NCBI GenBank assembly: GCA_902768665.1
Contig: CACXMA010000004.1
Span: 45,375 to 109,374, forward strand
DNA from: an uncultured Bacteroidia bacterium
Lineage (GTDB): Bacteria > Bacteroidota > Bacteroidia > Bacteroidales > UBA932
Length of the DNA stretch: 64,000 nt
Reading direction: 5' to 3'
In this document: in pieces, positions 16,203 to 24,833 of the stretch
Layout: the number at the start of each line of letters is the position of its first letter
Numbering within the stretch: the first letter of the stretch is position 1
Notes under the pieces: model-generated
Told to the model about the DNA's origin: nothing
The model's database searches: none
The model's input: only the letters and a program-made list of their open reading frames with translations
Translations under genes and position numbers: made by a program

Positions 16203-19124
16203 ATGATCTCAAAAAAAACAATGTGGATCGTGCTGGCCGTGATTGCGGTCCTGGGTACGGTCTGGGCGGTGTCGAACACCGGTAAAAAGGAAACGAAGTA
16301 CGAAACGGTCGCGGGCGACCCGCTGGAGGCCCGGATCTATACGCTGGACAACGGCCTGAAGGTCTATATGACCGTCAACAAGGATGAGCCGCGCATCCAG
16401 ACCTATATCGCCGTCCGCGCTGGCGGCAAGAACGACCCGGCGGACAATACCGGCCTGGCCCACTACCTTGAGCACATGATGTTCAAGGGCAGCGAGCTTT
16501 TCGGCACGCAGGATTACGAGGCCGAGAAGCCCCTGCTGGCCAAGATCGACTCGCTCTACGAGGTCTACCGGACGCTGACCGACCCGCAGGAGCGGCTGGA
16601 CCTCTACAAGGAGATCGACGCCGTCAGCTACGAGGCCTCGAAGATCGCCATCCCGAACGAATACGACAAACTCATGGCCCTGATCGGCTCCGAGGGCTCC
16701 AACGCCTATACGTCCAACGACGTGACCTGCTATGTGGAGGAAATCCCTTCCAACCAGCTCGAGAACTGGGCCCGGATCGAGGCCGACCGCTTTGAGAATT
16801 GCGTTTTCCGCGGATTCCACACCGAGCTGGAGGCTGTCTATGAAGAGAAGAACCAGAGCCTGACGGACGACGGCGAGAAGGCCATGGACGCCCTTGCGCT
16901 CATGCTCTTCCCGACGCACCCCTATGGCACGCAGACCGTCATCGGCACGCAGGACCACCTCAAGAACCCTTCCCTGAAGGCCATTCGCTACCAGAAGGAT
17001 ACCTATTACGTACCGAACAACGTCGCCATCTGCCTCTCCGGCGATTTCGATCCGGACGAGACCATCGCCGTCATCGAGAAGTATTTCGGCGGGTGGAAGG
17101 CCAATCCGGATCTCCCGGTCTATGAAAGCGAGGAGCAGCCGGCGCTGACCGCCCCGCTGGAGGAAAGCGTCTATGGCAACGACGCCGAATTCGTTCTGCT
17201 CGGCTGGCGTACGCCGGGCCTGAGCACCCGTGAGAGCGAGATTTCCGACATCGTCGCCTCCGTGCTTTTCAACGGGCAGGCCGGTCTTGTGGACCTCGAT
17301 ATCCTGCAGAGCCAGAAGGTCCTCGGCGGCTATATCTTCCCCTACAACCGCGCCGACTACGGCCTGTTCATGGTCGAGGCCATGCCGAAGGAGGGCCAGA
17401 CCCTCGCCGAGGTGAAGGACCTTTTCCTCGCCGAGTTCGAGCGTCTTCGCGCGGGCGATTTCCCGGAGGATCTCGTCGAGGCCGCCAAGGCCAACTGGAA
17501 GCTGCGTGACATGCAGGGACTCGTGCTGAACCGCAGCCGCGCCGACCGTTTTGTCGACGCCTTCATCAACGGCGTCAGCTGGGAGGAGACCGTCTCCCGT
17601 CCCGGCCGCATCGCCGCCATTACCAAGCAGGATGTCGTCGACTGGGCGAACCGCTACCTGGCTCCCGATCAGTATGCCGTCGTCTACAAGCACATCGGCG
17701 AGGATCCGTCCATCAAGAAGATCGACGCCCCGAAGATTACCCCGATCGTGACCAACCGCGACAAGCAGAGCGCCTTCCTCCAGGAAATCGCCGCTTCGGA
17801 GCCCGCCCCGATCGAGCCCGTGTTCGTGGACTTTGAGAAGGACCTTTCCGTTCTCGACTGCAACGGTCTCGAACTGCTCTACAAGGAGAACGAGAAGAAC
17901 GATATCGCGACCCTCACTTTCCGCTATGACCGCGGTTCCGACGACTTCCCGGAGCTGTCCGTCGCCGCGGATTACGTCAGCTATCTCGGTACAGAAAGCC
18001 GTAGCGCGGAGGATATCGCCACGACTCTCTACGGCCTGGCCTGCAGCTTCAGCGTCCGCGTCGGCGGGAATACGACCATTGTGATGCTGAATGGCCTCAG
18101 CGAGAATATCGGCAAGGCCCTTCCCGTCGTGGAAGACCTGCTGGAGCATGCCGTAGGGGATGAAGCCATCCTCGCCGAGCTCCGTGCGGACCAGTTCCGC
18201 AGCCGCGCCGACGCCAAGAAGAACCAGCGCGCCTGCAACGGCGCTCTCCGCAACTACGTCATGTACGGCCCCGAGTATGTCAAGGCCCGTACGCTGACGA
18301 ACGCCCAGCTCGCCTCCGTCACTTCGAGTCAGCTTCTTGCGAGCCTCCACGATGTCCTCGGCACCCGTCCGACGATCCTCTATTACGGCCCTGCAGCGGC
18401 GGAGGATGTCCTCGGCCTGCTAGGTGAGCGCTACGATGCCGCCCGCCTCGCCGCCGTCAAAAAGACTTACCCCGTCAAGCGCCTGACCCCGCAGGCGGCC
18501 GTCATCGTCGCCCCGTATGAGGCCCGCCAGTTCAACTACTTCCAGTACTCCGACCGCGGCGAGACCCTCGACCTGTCGCAGGATCCGGCCGTGGAACTCT
18601 TCAACGAGTATTACGGCGGCGGCATGAACGCCATCGTTTTCCAGGAGATGCGCGAGTCCCGCGCCCTGGCCTACAGCGCCGGCGCCCGCCTGACCGATCC
18701 TGAGTATCCGGGCGACACCTACGCCTTCTATGCCTCCATCAACTCGCAGAACGACAAGCTGCGCCAGGCCGTCGAAGCCTTCGACCTGATCGTCGAGGAT
18801 ATCCCGCAGGCCCCTGAGAATCTGGAGATTGCGAAGGCCGCCATCCTCGGCAAGCTCCGCACCCAGCGCGTCACCGGCCAGGCCGTGCTCTATGCCTACC
18901 TGATCGCCGAAGAGCTCGGTCTCAAGGAGCCCCGCGAGAAGCAGATCTTCGAGAAGGTCGGTGCCATGACCATGGACGACCTCCTCGCCACCCACGCCAA
19001 ATGGATCAAGGGTCGTACCTACCTCTACACGATCCTCGGCGACCCGAAGGATCTCGACATGGACTTCCTTCGGACGCTCGGTCCGGTGAAGGTCGTCTCG
19101 CTGGAGGAAATTTTCGGCTATTGA
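16203..19124 (+). CDS. M16-family zinc metalloprotease (insulinase-like), full length
   Basis: 973 residues. The N-terminus has a membrane anchor or signal (TMWIVLAVIAVLGTVWAV) without lipobox Cys. The inverted zinc motif HYLEH is at 87-91 with the downstream acid in ELEAVYEEKNQ. Two M16 plus M16_C units fill the length; only the first carries the zinc motif, as in PqqL/pitrilysin-type enzymes. It probably acts in the periplasm on peptides. It follows the BspA-like gene by nine bases. A second, divergent M16 gene of almost equal size is at 24834-27749. Confidence 0.9.
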   Translation: MISKKTMWIVLAVIAVLGTVWAVSNTGKKETKYETVAGDPLEARIYTLDNGLKVYMTVNKDEPRIQTYIAVRAGGKNDPADNTGLAHYLEHMMFKGSELFGTQDYEAEKPLLAKIDSLYEVYRTLTDPQERLDLYKEIDAVSYEASKIAIPNEYDKLMALIGSEGSNAYTSNDVTCYVEEIPSNQLENWARIEADRFENCVFRGFHTELEAVYEEKNQSLTDDGEKAMDALALMLFPTHPYGTQTVIGTQDHLKNPSLKAIRYQKDTYYVPNNVAICLSGDFDPDETIAVIEKYFGGWKANPDLPVYESEEQPALTAPLEESVYGNDAEFVLLGWRTPGLSTRESEISDIVASVLFNGQAGLVDLDILQSQKVLGGYIFPYNRADYGLFMVEAMPKEGQTLAEVKDLFLAEFERLRAGDFPEDLVEAAKANWKLRDMQGLVLNRSRADRFVDAFINGVSWEETVSRPGRIAAITKQDVVDWANRYLAPDQYAVVYKHIGEDPSIKKIDAPKITPIVTNRDKQSAFLQEIAASEPAPIEPVFVDFEKDLSVLDCNGLELLYKENEKNDIATLTFRYDRGSDDFPELSVAADYVSYLGTESRSAEDIATTLYGLACSFSVRVGGNTTIVMLNGLSENIGKALPVVEDLLEHAVGDEAILAELRADQFRSRADAKKNQRACNGALRNYVMYGPEYVKARTLTNAQLASVTSSQLLASLHDVLGTRPTILYYGPAAAEDVLGLLGERYDAARLAAVKKTYPVKRLTPQAAVIVAPYEARQFNYFQYSDRGETLDLSQDPAVELFNEYYGGGMNAIVFQEMRESRALAYSAGARLTDPEYPGDTYAFYASINSQNDKLRQAVEAFDLIVEDIPQAPENLEIAKAAILGKLRTQRVTGQAVLYAYLIAEELGLKEPREKQIFEKVGAMTMDDLLATHAKWIKGRTYLYTILGDPKDLDMDFLRTLGPVKVVSLEEIFGY

Positions 19125-19149
19125 TACGCAGAACTAACTACAGAAATCC

Positions 19150-20292
19150 ATGAAAAAACCGCGTCGTACTACTGTCGAGGCCCTGATTTTCCTCACGGTC
19201 CTCATTGTCGCTTTCGGTCTTCTGGGCTCCCGCATGGGCGGGGGCAACATGCTCAAGACCATCATGAACACGGCCCACGACCTGCTGCTCAATACGGTCT
19301 TCTACTTGATGGGCATCACGGTCCTGACCGGTGCGCTCAGTAAGCTGATGGCCGAATTCGGCGTCGTGACGCTGCTGGAGCGCCTGCTCCACCCGCTGAT
19401 GAAGCCGCTCTACAACCTCCCCGGTGTCGCTGCCCTTGGCGGAGTGATGACCTTCCTGTCTGACAATCCCGCCATCATCGCCCTTTCCAAGGACAAGACT
19501 TTTGCCGGCTACTTCAAGAAGTACCAGCTGATTTCCCTGACGAATTTCGGCACGGCCTTCGGAATGGGCTTTGTCGTCATCATCACGATGATCGGCTACG
19601 GCCAGCTGACCGGGGCGTTCGTCGGCCTGTTCGGGGCTTTCTGCGGCTCGATCATTTCCACCCGCCTGATGCAGCGCAGCTGCCTCAGGGCCTATCCCGA
19701 GCTGGATGCCCCGGTGTATGACAAGATTCAGGAGGGGGGAGAGGTAGAGCAGGTCCGGGAGGAGAGTGAGAGCAGCGTGTTCATGCGTTTTCTCAACGCC
19801 ATCCTCGACGGCGGCAAAAACGGTGTCGAGCTCGGCCTGCAGATCATTCCGGGCGTGCTGATCATCACGACCGCGGTCATCATGATCACCTTCGGCCCCG
19901 GTGCGGAGGGCGTCTATACCGGCGCTTCGTCCGAGGGCGTGCCCGTCCTGCCCTGGCTGGCCGGCAAGGTCCACTGGATCTTCGAATGGCTCTTCGGCTT
20001 CGGCGTCATGGCCCTGATCGCCTTCCCGATGACGGCCCTCGGCGCTGTCGGTGCAGCCCTCGGTCTGCTCCCGACCTTTGCGGCGGCCGGCATCCTCGAC
20101 GGCAACGCCATCGCCGTGTTCACGGCCATGGGTATGTGCTGGAGCGGTTTCCTTTCCACCCACACTGCCATGCTCGATTCCCTGGGCTACCGCAAGGTCA
20201 TTTCCAAAGCCATCGGCGCCCACGCCATCGCCGGTCTGTGCGCCGGCATCATCGCGCACTTCACCTATCTGCTCTTTACGGCCGTACTATAG
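19150..20292 (+). CDS. Nucleoside-recognition (Gate) domain inner-membrane protein
   Basis: 380 residues and strongly hydrophobic. Two Gate-like segments are visible: MNTAHDLLLNTVFYLMGITV near the N-terminus and NGVELGLQIIPGVLIITTAV in the second half. The overall pattern resembles the CD0519/CD1768-type membrane proteins related to SpmA/SpmB and nucleoside transporters. Substrate unknown. Its last six bases overlap the end of the convergent methyltransferase gene (stops at 20287-20289 and 20290-20292), so there is no room for a terminator. Confidence 0.75.
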   Translation: MKKPRRTTVEALIFLTVLIVAFGLLGSRMGGGNMLKTIMNTAHDLLLNTVFYLMGITVLTGALSKLMAEFGVVTLLERLLHPLMKPLYNLPGVAALGGVMTFLSDNPAIIALSKDKTFAGYFKKYQLISLTNFGTAFGMGFVVIITMIGYGQLTGAFVGLFGAFCGSIISTRLMQRSCLRAYPELDAPVYDKIQEGGEVEQVREESESSVFMRFLNAILDGGKNGVELGLQIIPGVLIITTAVIMITFGPGAEGVYTGASSEGVPVLPWLAGKVHWIFEWLFGFGVMALIAFPMTALGAVGAALGLLPTFAAAGILDGNAIAVFTAMGMCWSGFLSTHTAMLDSLGYRKVISKAIGAHAIAGLCAGIIAHFTYLLFTAVL

Positions 20293-21672
20293 CGGGGTAG
20301 TGACCAGAAGGAGATTGCCGGAGGGGGTGCGGAGGCCGAAAAGGTGCTTCGTGCCGCCGGAGGCGATGCCTAGCTTGCGGCGAAGGGCGTCGGAGGTCAG
20401 CGGCAGGTTGCGGGCGGTGATTTCTGCCGCGGGGATGCGTTTGCGAAGACTGCGGTAGGTTTCATTGCCAAGGGGCAGAACTTCCTCGATCTGAAAGACT
20501 TTCCCGAAAGGAAGAAGCGCCTTCGGGATGCTTTCGGCGAAGTAGAGATGGGTTGAGGAGTCGGCCTGCGCGAGGCCAAAACGGGAGGCCAGCTGCCGGA
20601 ATACGCCGGCCTTCGCCAGGGCCTTCCCCGGCTCGAACAGCAACCGCTGCGATGGAGCAGCGCTTGCAGAAGTATCTTCCCGGAACAGGGTCGCCACAAG
20701 GCGATTTGCCTGAGCGAGCGTTTCTCCGAAGCAGCCCCTGTCATCGGCATCGAAGGAAAGTGTCGCGCCGTTTTCCATTACCGTCAGCGCATAGGGACCG
20801 TTATAATCCCTTCGGATATGGAGCAGGAGTTCCTTGCACTCGCCGCCGGCGCCGACGACGGTCACGGCCCTGAGGCCCGGCAGCTCCCGCGAGAGCTGCG
20901 TGATATCGGCCATGGGGGAGAGTTTCAGCAGCAGATCCGGGCAGGCGTCCATGAGCTCAGGCAGCAGCGTCAGCACATCCGGCTGACAGTCCGCCAGGCG
21001 GAAGACCTTCCGGCCGTCCTCGGCTCGCCGCGCCGGGTCCAGGAAGATGAGATCGGGGCGGAAATCGCCGAGTATTTCTATGAGATTGCCCGGCACCAGC
21101 TGCCGGCAGCTGAACCGCACGTTCGTGACGCCGAGCTTCCCGAGGTTCTCCTGCGTCGCCTCAGCCAGCGCCGGCTGCATCTCGTTGTACAGCACCTCGC
21201 CGAACAGCCGGCTGAATGCCCAGCTGTCCACTCCCATTCCGCCTGTCAGATCCGCTATCTTCATCGACCTGTCCATAAAAAGGGCCTTATTTGTGGACGG
21301 GTCGCCCAAAACGGAGGGGCTGTCCATAAAAACGGCCCTTTTTATGGACGGCTCGCCATTCTGCATTCCGTCGCACTCGGAACTATGGAGGAAGGCGGTT
21401 TGCAACCTACTGCTTCCCGCAGCAATGGAGTGGGCGACACGGGCCTTTCCAAGGGCGGTTTCTTCGGAGGAACACTGCTCGGCGGCGAGGCGGCTGGGGA
21501 AGCGGAGGGAGGGGACGGCGTACCAGGAAGGGGCCTTCCTCCGGAGACGCCGGCGGCACTCGATCGTCGTTACGGCGAGATCGATGTCGATATCCGGAAA
21601 ACGATGACGCGCCAGCAGCAGCGCTGACGTGTCATCATTTTCGTGTTCCAGTATGAACTCGTCGAGCGTCAA
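20287..21672 (-). CDS. Class I SAM-dependent methyltransferase (THUMP-like family) carrying two in-frame repeat insertions
   Basis: 461 residues. The SAM-binding motif IADLTGGMGVDSWAFSRLF (about 136-154) and the downstream LIFLDPARRAEDGRKVF with the catalytic D-P-A-R are typical of a Bacteroidota methyltransferase family, probably RNA-directed. The N-terminal AEQCSSEETA is also conserved in my memory of the family. Between that and motif I lies a long non-conserved stretch. It includes PSIKRAVFMD and PSTNKALFMD at a 17-residue spacing, encoded by the palindromic element at 21271-21349. A second repeat (20679-20713) encodes ANRLVATLFRE upstream of LLFEPGKALAKAG. The ATG is three bases after the phosphohexomutase stop. 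Function is probably retained; the repeats fall between core motifs. Confidence 0.8.
   Translation of the reverse strand: MTLDEFILEHENDDTSALLLARHRFPDIDIDLAVTTIECRRRLRRKAPSWYAVPSLRFPSRLAAEQCSSEETALGKARVAHSIAAGSSRLQTAFLHSSECDGMQNGEPSIKRAVFMDSPSVLGDPSTNKALFMDRSMKIADLTGGMGVDSWAFSRLFGEVLYNEMQPALAEATQENLGKLGVTNVRFSCRQLVPGNLIEILGDFRPDLIFLDPARRAEDGRKVFRLADCQPDVLTLLPELMDACPDLLLKLSPMADITQLSRELPGLRAVTVVGAGGECKELLLHIRRDYNGPYALTVMENGATLSFDADDRGCFGETLAQANRLVATLFREDTSASAAPSQRLLFEPGKALAKAGVFRQLASRFGLAQADSSTHLYFAESIPKALLPFGKVFQIEEVLPLGNETYRSLRKRIPAAEITARNLPLTSDALRRKLGIASGGTKHLFGLRTPSGNLLLVTTPL
20679..20713. repeat. Dispersed repeat copy inside the methyltransferase gene
   Basis: 35 bases beginning CCCGGAAC and ending GATTTGCCTGA, with inner hairpin TCGCC-ACAA-GGCGA. 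It matches 55183-55218 at 33 of 36 aligned columns (two substitutions, one single-base gap). Here it is translated, on the minus strand, as part of the methyltransferase. Confidence 0.75.
21271..21349. repeat. Two-hairpin palindromic element, in-frame copy in the methyltransferase
   Basis: There are two 28-base palindromes, 21271-21298 and 21322-21349, starting exactly 51 bases apart. The second has perfect 11-base arms, GTCCATAAAAA and TTTTTATGGAC, around CGGCCC. The first is imperfect. The 28-base unit length and the 51-base period are the same as in 57354-57432. Translated on the minus strand, the TCC and ATG-GAC triplets are codons. Confidence 0.8.
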
Positions 21673-21674
21673 AG

Positions 21675-23339
21675 CTAGCTGACGAACTGGGCCTTGAGGG
21701 TCTCGATCTTGGCGGGGGCGTCCGCGCCGGTCGCGCCGAAGTAGAACTTGATCTTCGGCTCGGTGCCGGAAGGCCGTACGGTCACGACGTCGCCGTCTTC
21801 GTTGAAGAACTGCAGCACGTTGGACTTCGGAAGGCCGGTCTCCTCGGGCTTCAGGTAGTCGATGACCTTGACGAGCTTCTTGCCGGCGATGACCTGCGGC
21901 GGCGTGGCGCGGTAGTCGGCCATGATCTTCTGAATCTCCTCGGCGCCGGTCTTGCCCTTGCGGACGATGTAGACCATCTTCTCGACATAGAGGCCGTACT
22001 CATCGTAGACTTTCTGGAGCAGCTGCCACAGGGTCATGCCCTTGTCGGCGGCCCAGGCGGCGCACTCGGCGACCATCACGCCCGCGATCTGGGCGCACTT
22101 GTCACGGACGAAGGAACCGAGGTTAAAGCCGTAGCTCTCCTCGCCGCCGCAGACGAACTCCGTCTTGCCTTCCTGCTGTTTCTGGACCTCGGCGATGTAC
22201 TTGAAGCCCGTAAGGACGTTGTAGCACTTGACGCCGAAACTCTTGCAGATCGCGGCGATAAGCTCGCTGGTGACGATGGTCTTGACGCAGTACTGCTTGC
22301 CGTTGAGCTTGCCGAGCTCTTTCCAGCGGGTAAGGATATAATAGGTGAGGAAGCTCCAGGTCTGGTTGCCGGTGAGCTGGACCATCTTTCCTTCGTCGTT
22401 CCGGACGGCGATGCCGAGACGGTCGGCGTCCGGGTCGGTCGCGAGGACGAGGTCGGCGCCGGTCTCATCGGCCTTGGCGAGGGCCATGGCCATGGCGGCG
22501 GGCTCTTCCGGGTTCGGGGAGGCGACGGTCGGGAAGTTGCCGTCCGGGACTTCCTGCTCGGGGACATGGATGATATTGGTGAATCCGACGCGCTTCAGGG
22601 CCTCGGGCATCAGGCGGACGCCGCAGCCGTGGAGGGGCGTATAGACGATCTTGATGTCGGCGTGCCTGCGGACGGCCTCGGGGGAGAGCGTCAGGGAAAG
22701 CTGGTCGCGGAGATAGCATTCGTCCTCCTCCTTGCCCATGGTCTCGATCGGGGCCTTCGCCTCGCCGGGAACGGGCTGGAAGCGGACCTCGGCCGGGTCT
22801 TCGATCTTGCCGACCTCGGCGACGATGTCCTTGTCCACGGGCGCGGTGATCTGGCCGCCGTCGCACCAGAAGACCTTGTAGCCGTTGTATTCCTTGGGGT
22901 TGTGGCTGGCGGTCACCATGATGCCGGCCGTGGCCTTCTTGAGGCGGATGGAGTAGCTGAGCTCCGGCGTCGGGCGCAGGTCCTCGAAGAGATAGACCTT
23001 GATGCCGTTGTTGCTCAGGACCTCGGCGCTGATCTCGGCGAAGAGGCGGGAGTTGTTGCGGCTGTCATGGGCGATGCAGACGCTGCGGGGGCCTTCGACG
23101 TGGGCCTTGATGTAGTTGGCGAGACCCTGCGTGGCCATACCGACCGTGTATTTGTTCATGCGGTTCGTGCCGACGCCCATCGTGCCGCGAAGGCCGCCGG
23201 TGCCGAACTCGAGGTTGCGGTAAAAAGCGTCCTCCAGGCCGACCGGGTCGGTCTCCATGAGTTGCTTGACTTCGGCCTTGGTCGCGGCGTCGAAATTGCC
23301 GTCCAGCCAGCTCTGGGCGATTTGCTTGTAATCTTTCAT
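21675..23339 (-). CDS. Phosphoglucomutase / phosphomannomutase (alpha-D-phosphohexomutase)
   Basis: 554 residues with all four phosphohexomutase motifs. These are the phosphoserine loop MVTASHNPKEYNG, the metal loop ATDPDADRLG, the sugar loop CGGEESYG, and the phosphate loop RPSGTEPKIKF near the C-terminus. The N-terminal FGTGGLRGTMG is typical of the PGM2-like branch. It interconverts hexose 1- and 6-phosphates. It is transcribed divergently from pgi across 142 bases, joining glycogen/sugar-nucleotide and glycolytic pools at one control region. The methyltransferase follows three bases later. Confidence 0.9.
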   Translation of the reverse strand: MKDYKQIAQSWLDGNFDAATKAEVKQLMETDPVGLEDAFYRNLEFGTGGLRGTMGVGTNRMNKYTVGMATQGLANYIKAHVEGPRSVCIAHDSRNNSRLFAEISAEVLSNNGIKVYLFEDLRPTPELSYSIRLKKATAGIMVTASHNPKEYNGYKVFWCDGGQITAPVDKDIVAEVGKIEDPAEVRFQPVPGEAKAPIETMGKEEDECYLRDQLSLTLSPEAVRRHADIKIVYTPLHGCGVRLMPEALKRVGFTNIIHVPEQEVPDGNFPTVASPNPEEPAAMAMALAKADETGADLVLATDPDADRLGIAVRNDEGKMVQLTGNQTWSFLTYYILTRWKELGKLNGKQYCVKTIVTSELIAAICKSFGVKCYNVLTGFKYIAEVQKQQEGKTEFVCGGEESYGFNLGSFVRDKCAQIAGVMVAECAAWAADKGMTLWQLLQKVYDEYGLYVEKMVYIVRKGKTGAEEIQKIMADYRATPPQVIAGKKLVKVIDYLKPEETGLPKSNVLQFFNEDGDVVTVRPSGTEPKIKFYFGATGADAPAKIETLKAQFVS

Positions 23340-23373
23340 CGTATCAGTGTTTAGTGTTTGTCGGTCAATCGTA

Positions 23374-23381
23374 CAAAAATA
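23374..23381 (-). promoter_or_regulatory. Promoter -7 box of the phosphohexomutase operon
   Basis: The minus strand reads TATTTTTG (TAnnTTTG), 34 bases before the ATG at 23339. Confidence 0.6.
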
Positions 23382-23408
23382 AGGATAATTGCATAATAAT
23401 CCAATGAA

Positions 23409-23424
23409 AAAAGCGGCCGCTTTT
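23409..23424. promoter_or_regulatory. 16-base perfect palindrome between divergent pgm and pgi promoters
   Basis: AAAAGCGGCCGCTTTT is its own reverse complement. It is centred 22 bases before the pgi -7 box and 36 bases before the pgm -7 box on the other strand. Position and symmetry fit an operator for a dimeric regulator of both genes; no regulator is identified. Confidence 0.45.
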
Positions 23425-23438
23425 CAGTAAAAAATTAG

Positions 23439-23446
23439 TATATTTG
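23439..23446 (+). promoter_or_regulatory. Promoter -7 box of pgi
   Basis: TATATTTG matches TAnnTTTG, 35 bases before the ATG at 23482. Confidence 0.65.
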
Positions 23447-23481
23447 TAAGTTTTAAAGAAATAACTAAAAACAGGATAATT

Positions 23482-24825
23482 ATGGTAAAAGTCAATGTGA
23501 GCGGTTGCGCTTCCTTCGCGGATGCGGCCAAGTATCAGCAGTATGTAGCGAAAGCCATCAAGGCACAGCAGGTGCTCAAGGCCGGAAACGGCGCGGGCAA
23601 TGATTTCCTCGGCTGGAGGGTCCTGCCTTCCGGCACGCCCGAGTCCCTCGTCGCCGCCTGCGAGGCGGTCCGCGACGACTGGGCCGGCAGGGGAGTCGAC
23701 CTGGTGATTGCCGTCGGTATCGGCGGGAGCTACCTCGGTGCGAAATGCGTCATCGAGGCTCTGAGCCACAATTTTGCCAAACAGCTCCGCACCCGGAAGG
23801 CCGCCGAGGTCGTCTTCGCCGGCAACAACCTCTCCGAGGACTATCTCTCTGAGCTGATGGATCTCGCCGCCGAACGCAACGTCGCCTGCATCGTCATCTC
23901 CAAGTCCGGCACCACGACCGAGCCGGCCGTCGCCTTCCGCCTGATCAAGCAGTACCTCGAGCAGCGCTACGGCAAGGCCGAGGCCGCCGCCCGCATCGTC
24001 GCCATCACCGACGCGAAAAAGGGCGCCCTCAAGACCCTCTCCACGCAGGAAGGCTACCGCAGCTTCATCGTCCCGGACAACGTAGGCGGCCGTTTCTCCG
24101 TCCTGACCCCGGTCGGCCTGCTGCCGATCGTCGCCGCCGGCTTTGACATCCGCGCCCTGCTGAAGGGGGCCCTCGAGATGGAGAAGGCGCTCGCGGACGA
24201 GAAGGAGGACAACCCCGCCATCGTCTATGCCGCCATGCGCAACCTCCTCTACGCCGAACTCGGCAAAAAGGTCGAAATCCTCGTCAACTACAACCCCAAG
24301 CTGACCTATGTCGCCGAATGGTGGAAGCAGCTCTACGGCGAGTCCGAGGGCAAGGACGGCAAGGGCATCTTCCCGGCCAGCGTCAACAACACCGCCGATC
24401 TCCACTCCATGGGCCAGTTCATCCAGGAGGGTGAGCGCGTCATGTTCGAGACCGTCATCAGCGTCGACGAGGCGGACCGCAAGGTCGTCATCGGCACCGA
24501 CCCCGAGAACCTCGACGGCCTGAATTTCCTCGCCGGCAAACGTGTGGAGGAGTGCAACCGCATGGCCCAGCTTGGTACGAAGCTTGCCCATATCGACGGT
24601 GGCGTGCCCCAGCTCGAGGTCAGCATCCCGAAGCTCGACGCCTACAATCTCGGTTCCCTGCTCTACTTCTTCGAGTGGGCCTGCGGCGTAAGCGCCTACA
24701 CGCTGGGGGTCAACCCGTTCAACCAGCCGGGTGTCGAGGCCTACAAGAAGAACATGTTCGCCCTGCTCGAAAAGCCCGGCTACGAAGAGGCCACCAAGGC
24801 CATCAAGCAGCGACTGGCAGAATAA
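23482..24825 (+). CDS. pgi: Glucose-6-phosphate isomerase
   Basis: 447 residues, the short bacterial PGI form. Visible motifs are AVGIGGSYLGAK, ISKSGTTTEPA (phosphate-binding SIS fold), LHSMGQFIQEG (catalytic region) and the C-terminal VNPFNQPGVEAYKKNMF. It interconverts glucose 6-phosphate and fructose 6-phosphate in the cytoplasm. It is divergent from the phosphohexomutase gene and eight bases upstream of an M16 protease gene. Confidence 0.95.
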   Translation: MVKVNVSGCASFADAAKYQQYVAKAIKAQQVLKAGNGAGNDFLGWRVLPSGTPESLVAACEAVRDDWAGRGVDLVIAVGIGGSYLGAKCVIEALSHNFAKQLRTRKAAEVVFAGNNLSEDYLSELMDLAAERNVACIVISKSGTTTEPAVAFRLIKQYLEQRYGKAEAAARIVAITDAKKGALKTLSTQEGYRSFIVPDNVGGRFSVLTPVGLLPIVAAGFDIRALLKGALEMEKALADEKEDNPAIVYAAMRNLLYAELGKKVEILVNYNPKLTYVAEWWKQLYGESEGKDGKGIFPASVNNTADLHSMGQFIQEGERVMFETVISVDEADRKVVIGTDPENLDGLNFLAGKRVEECNRMAQLGTKLAHIDGGVPQLEVSIPKLDAYNLGSLLYFFEWACGVSAYTLGVNPFNQPGVEAYKKNMFALLEKPGYEEATKAIKQRLAE

Positions 24826-24833
24826 GCTGAAAG

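Noticed and set aside
21271-21349. Reading the tandem palindromes as a CRISPR array or as a terminator
   Set aside because: Only two units with a 23-base gap, self-complementary within each unit, inside an open reading frame, no cas genes and no T tract.
20287-21672. The methyltransferase as a pseudogene because of its insertions
   Set aside because: The frame is uninterrupted, insertions are multiples of three in effect, and the SAM-binding and DPAR motifs are intact.
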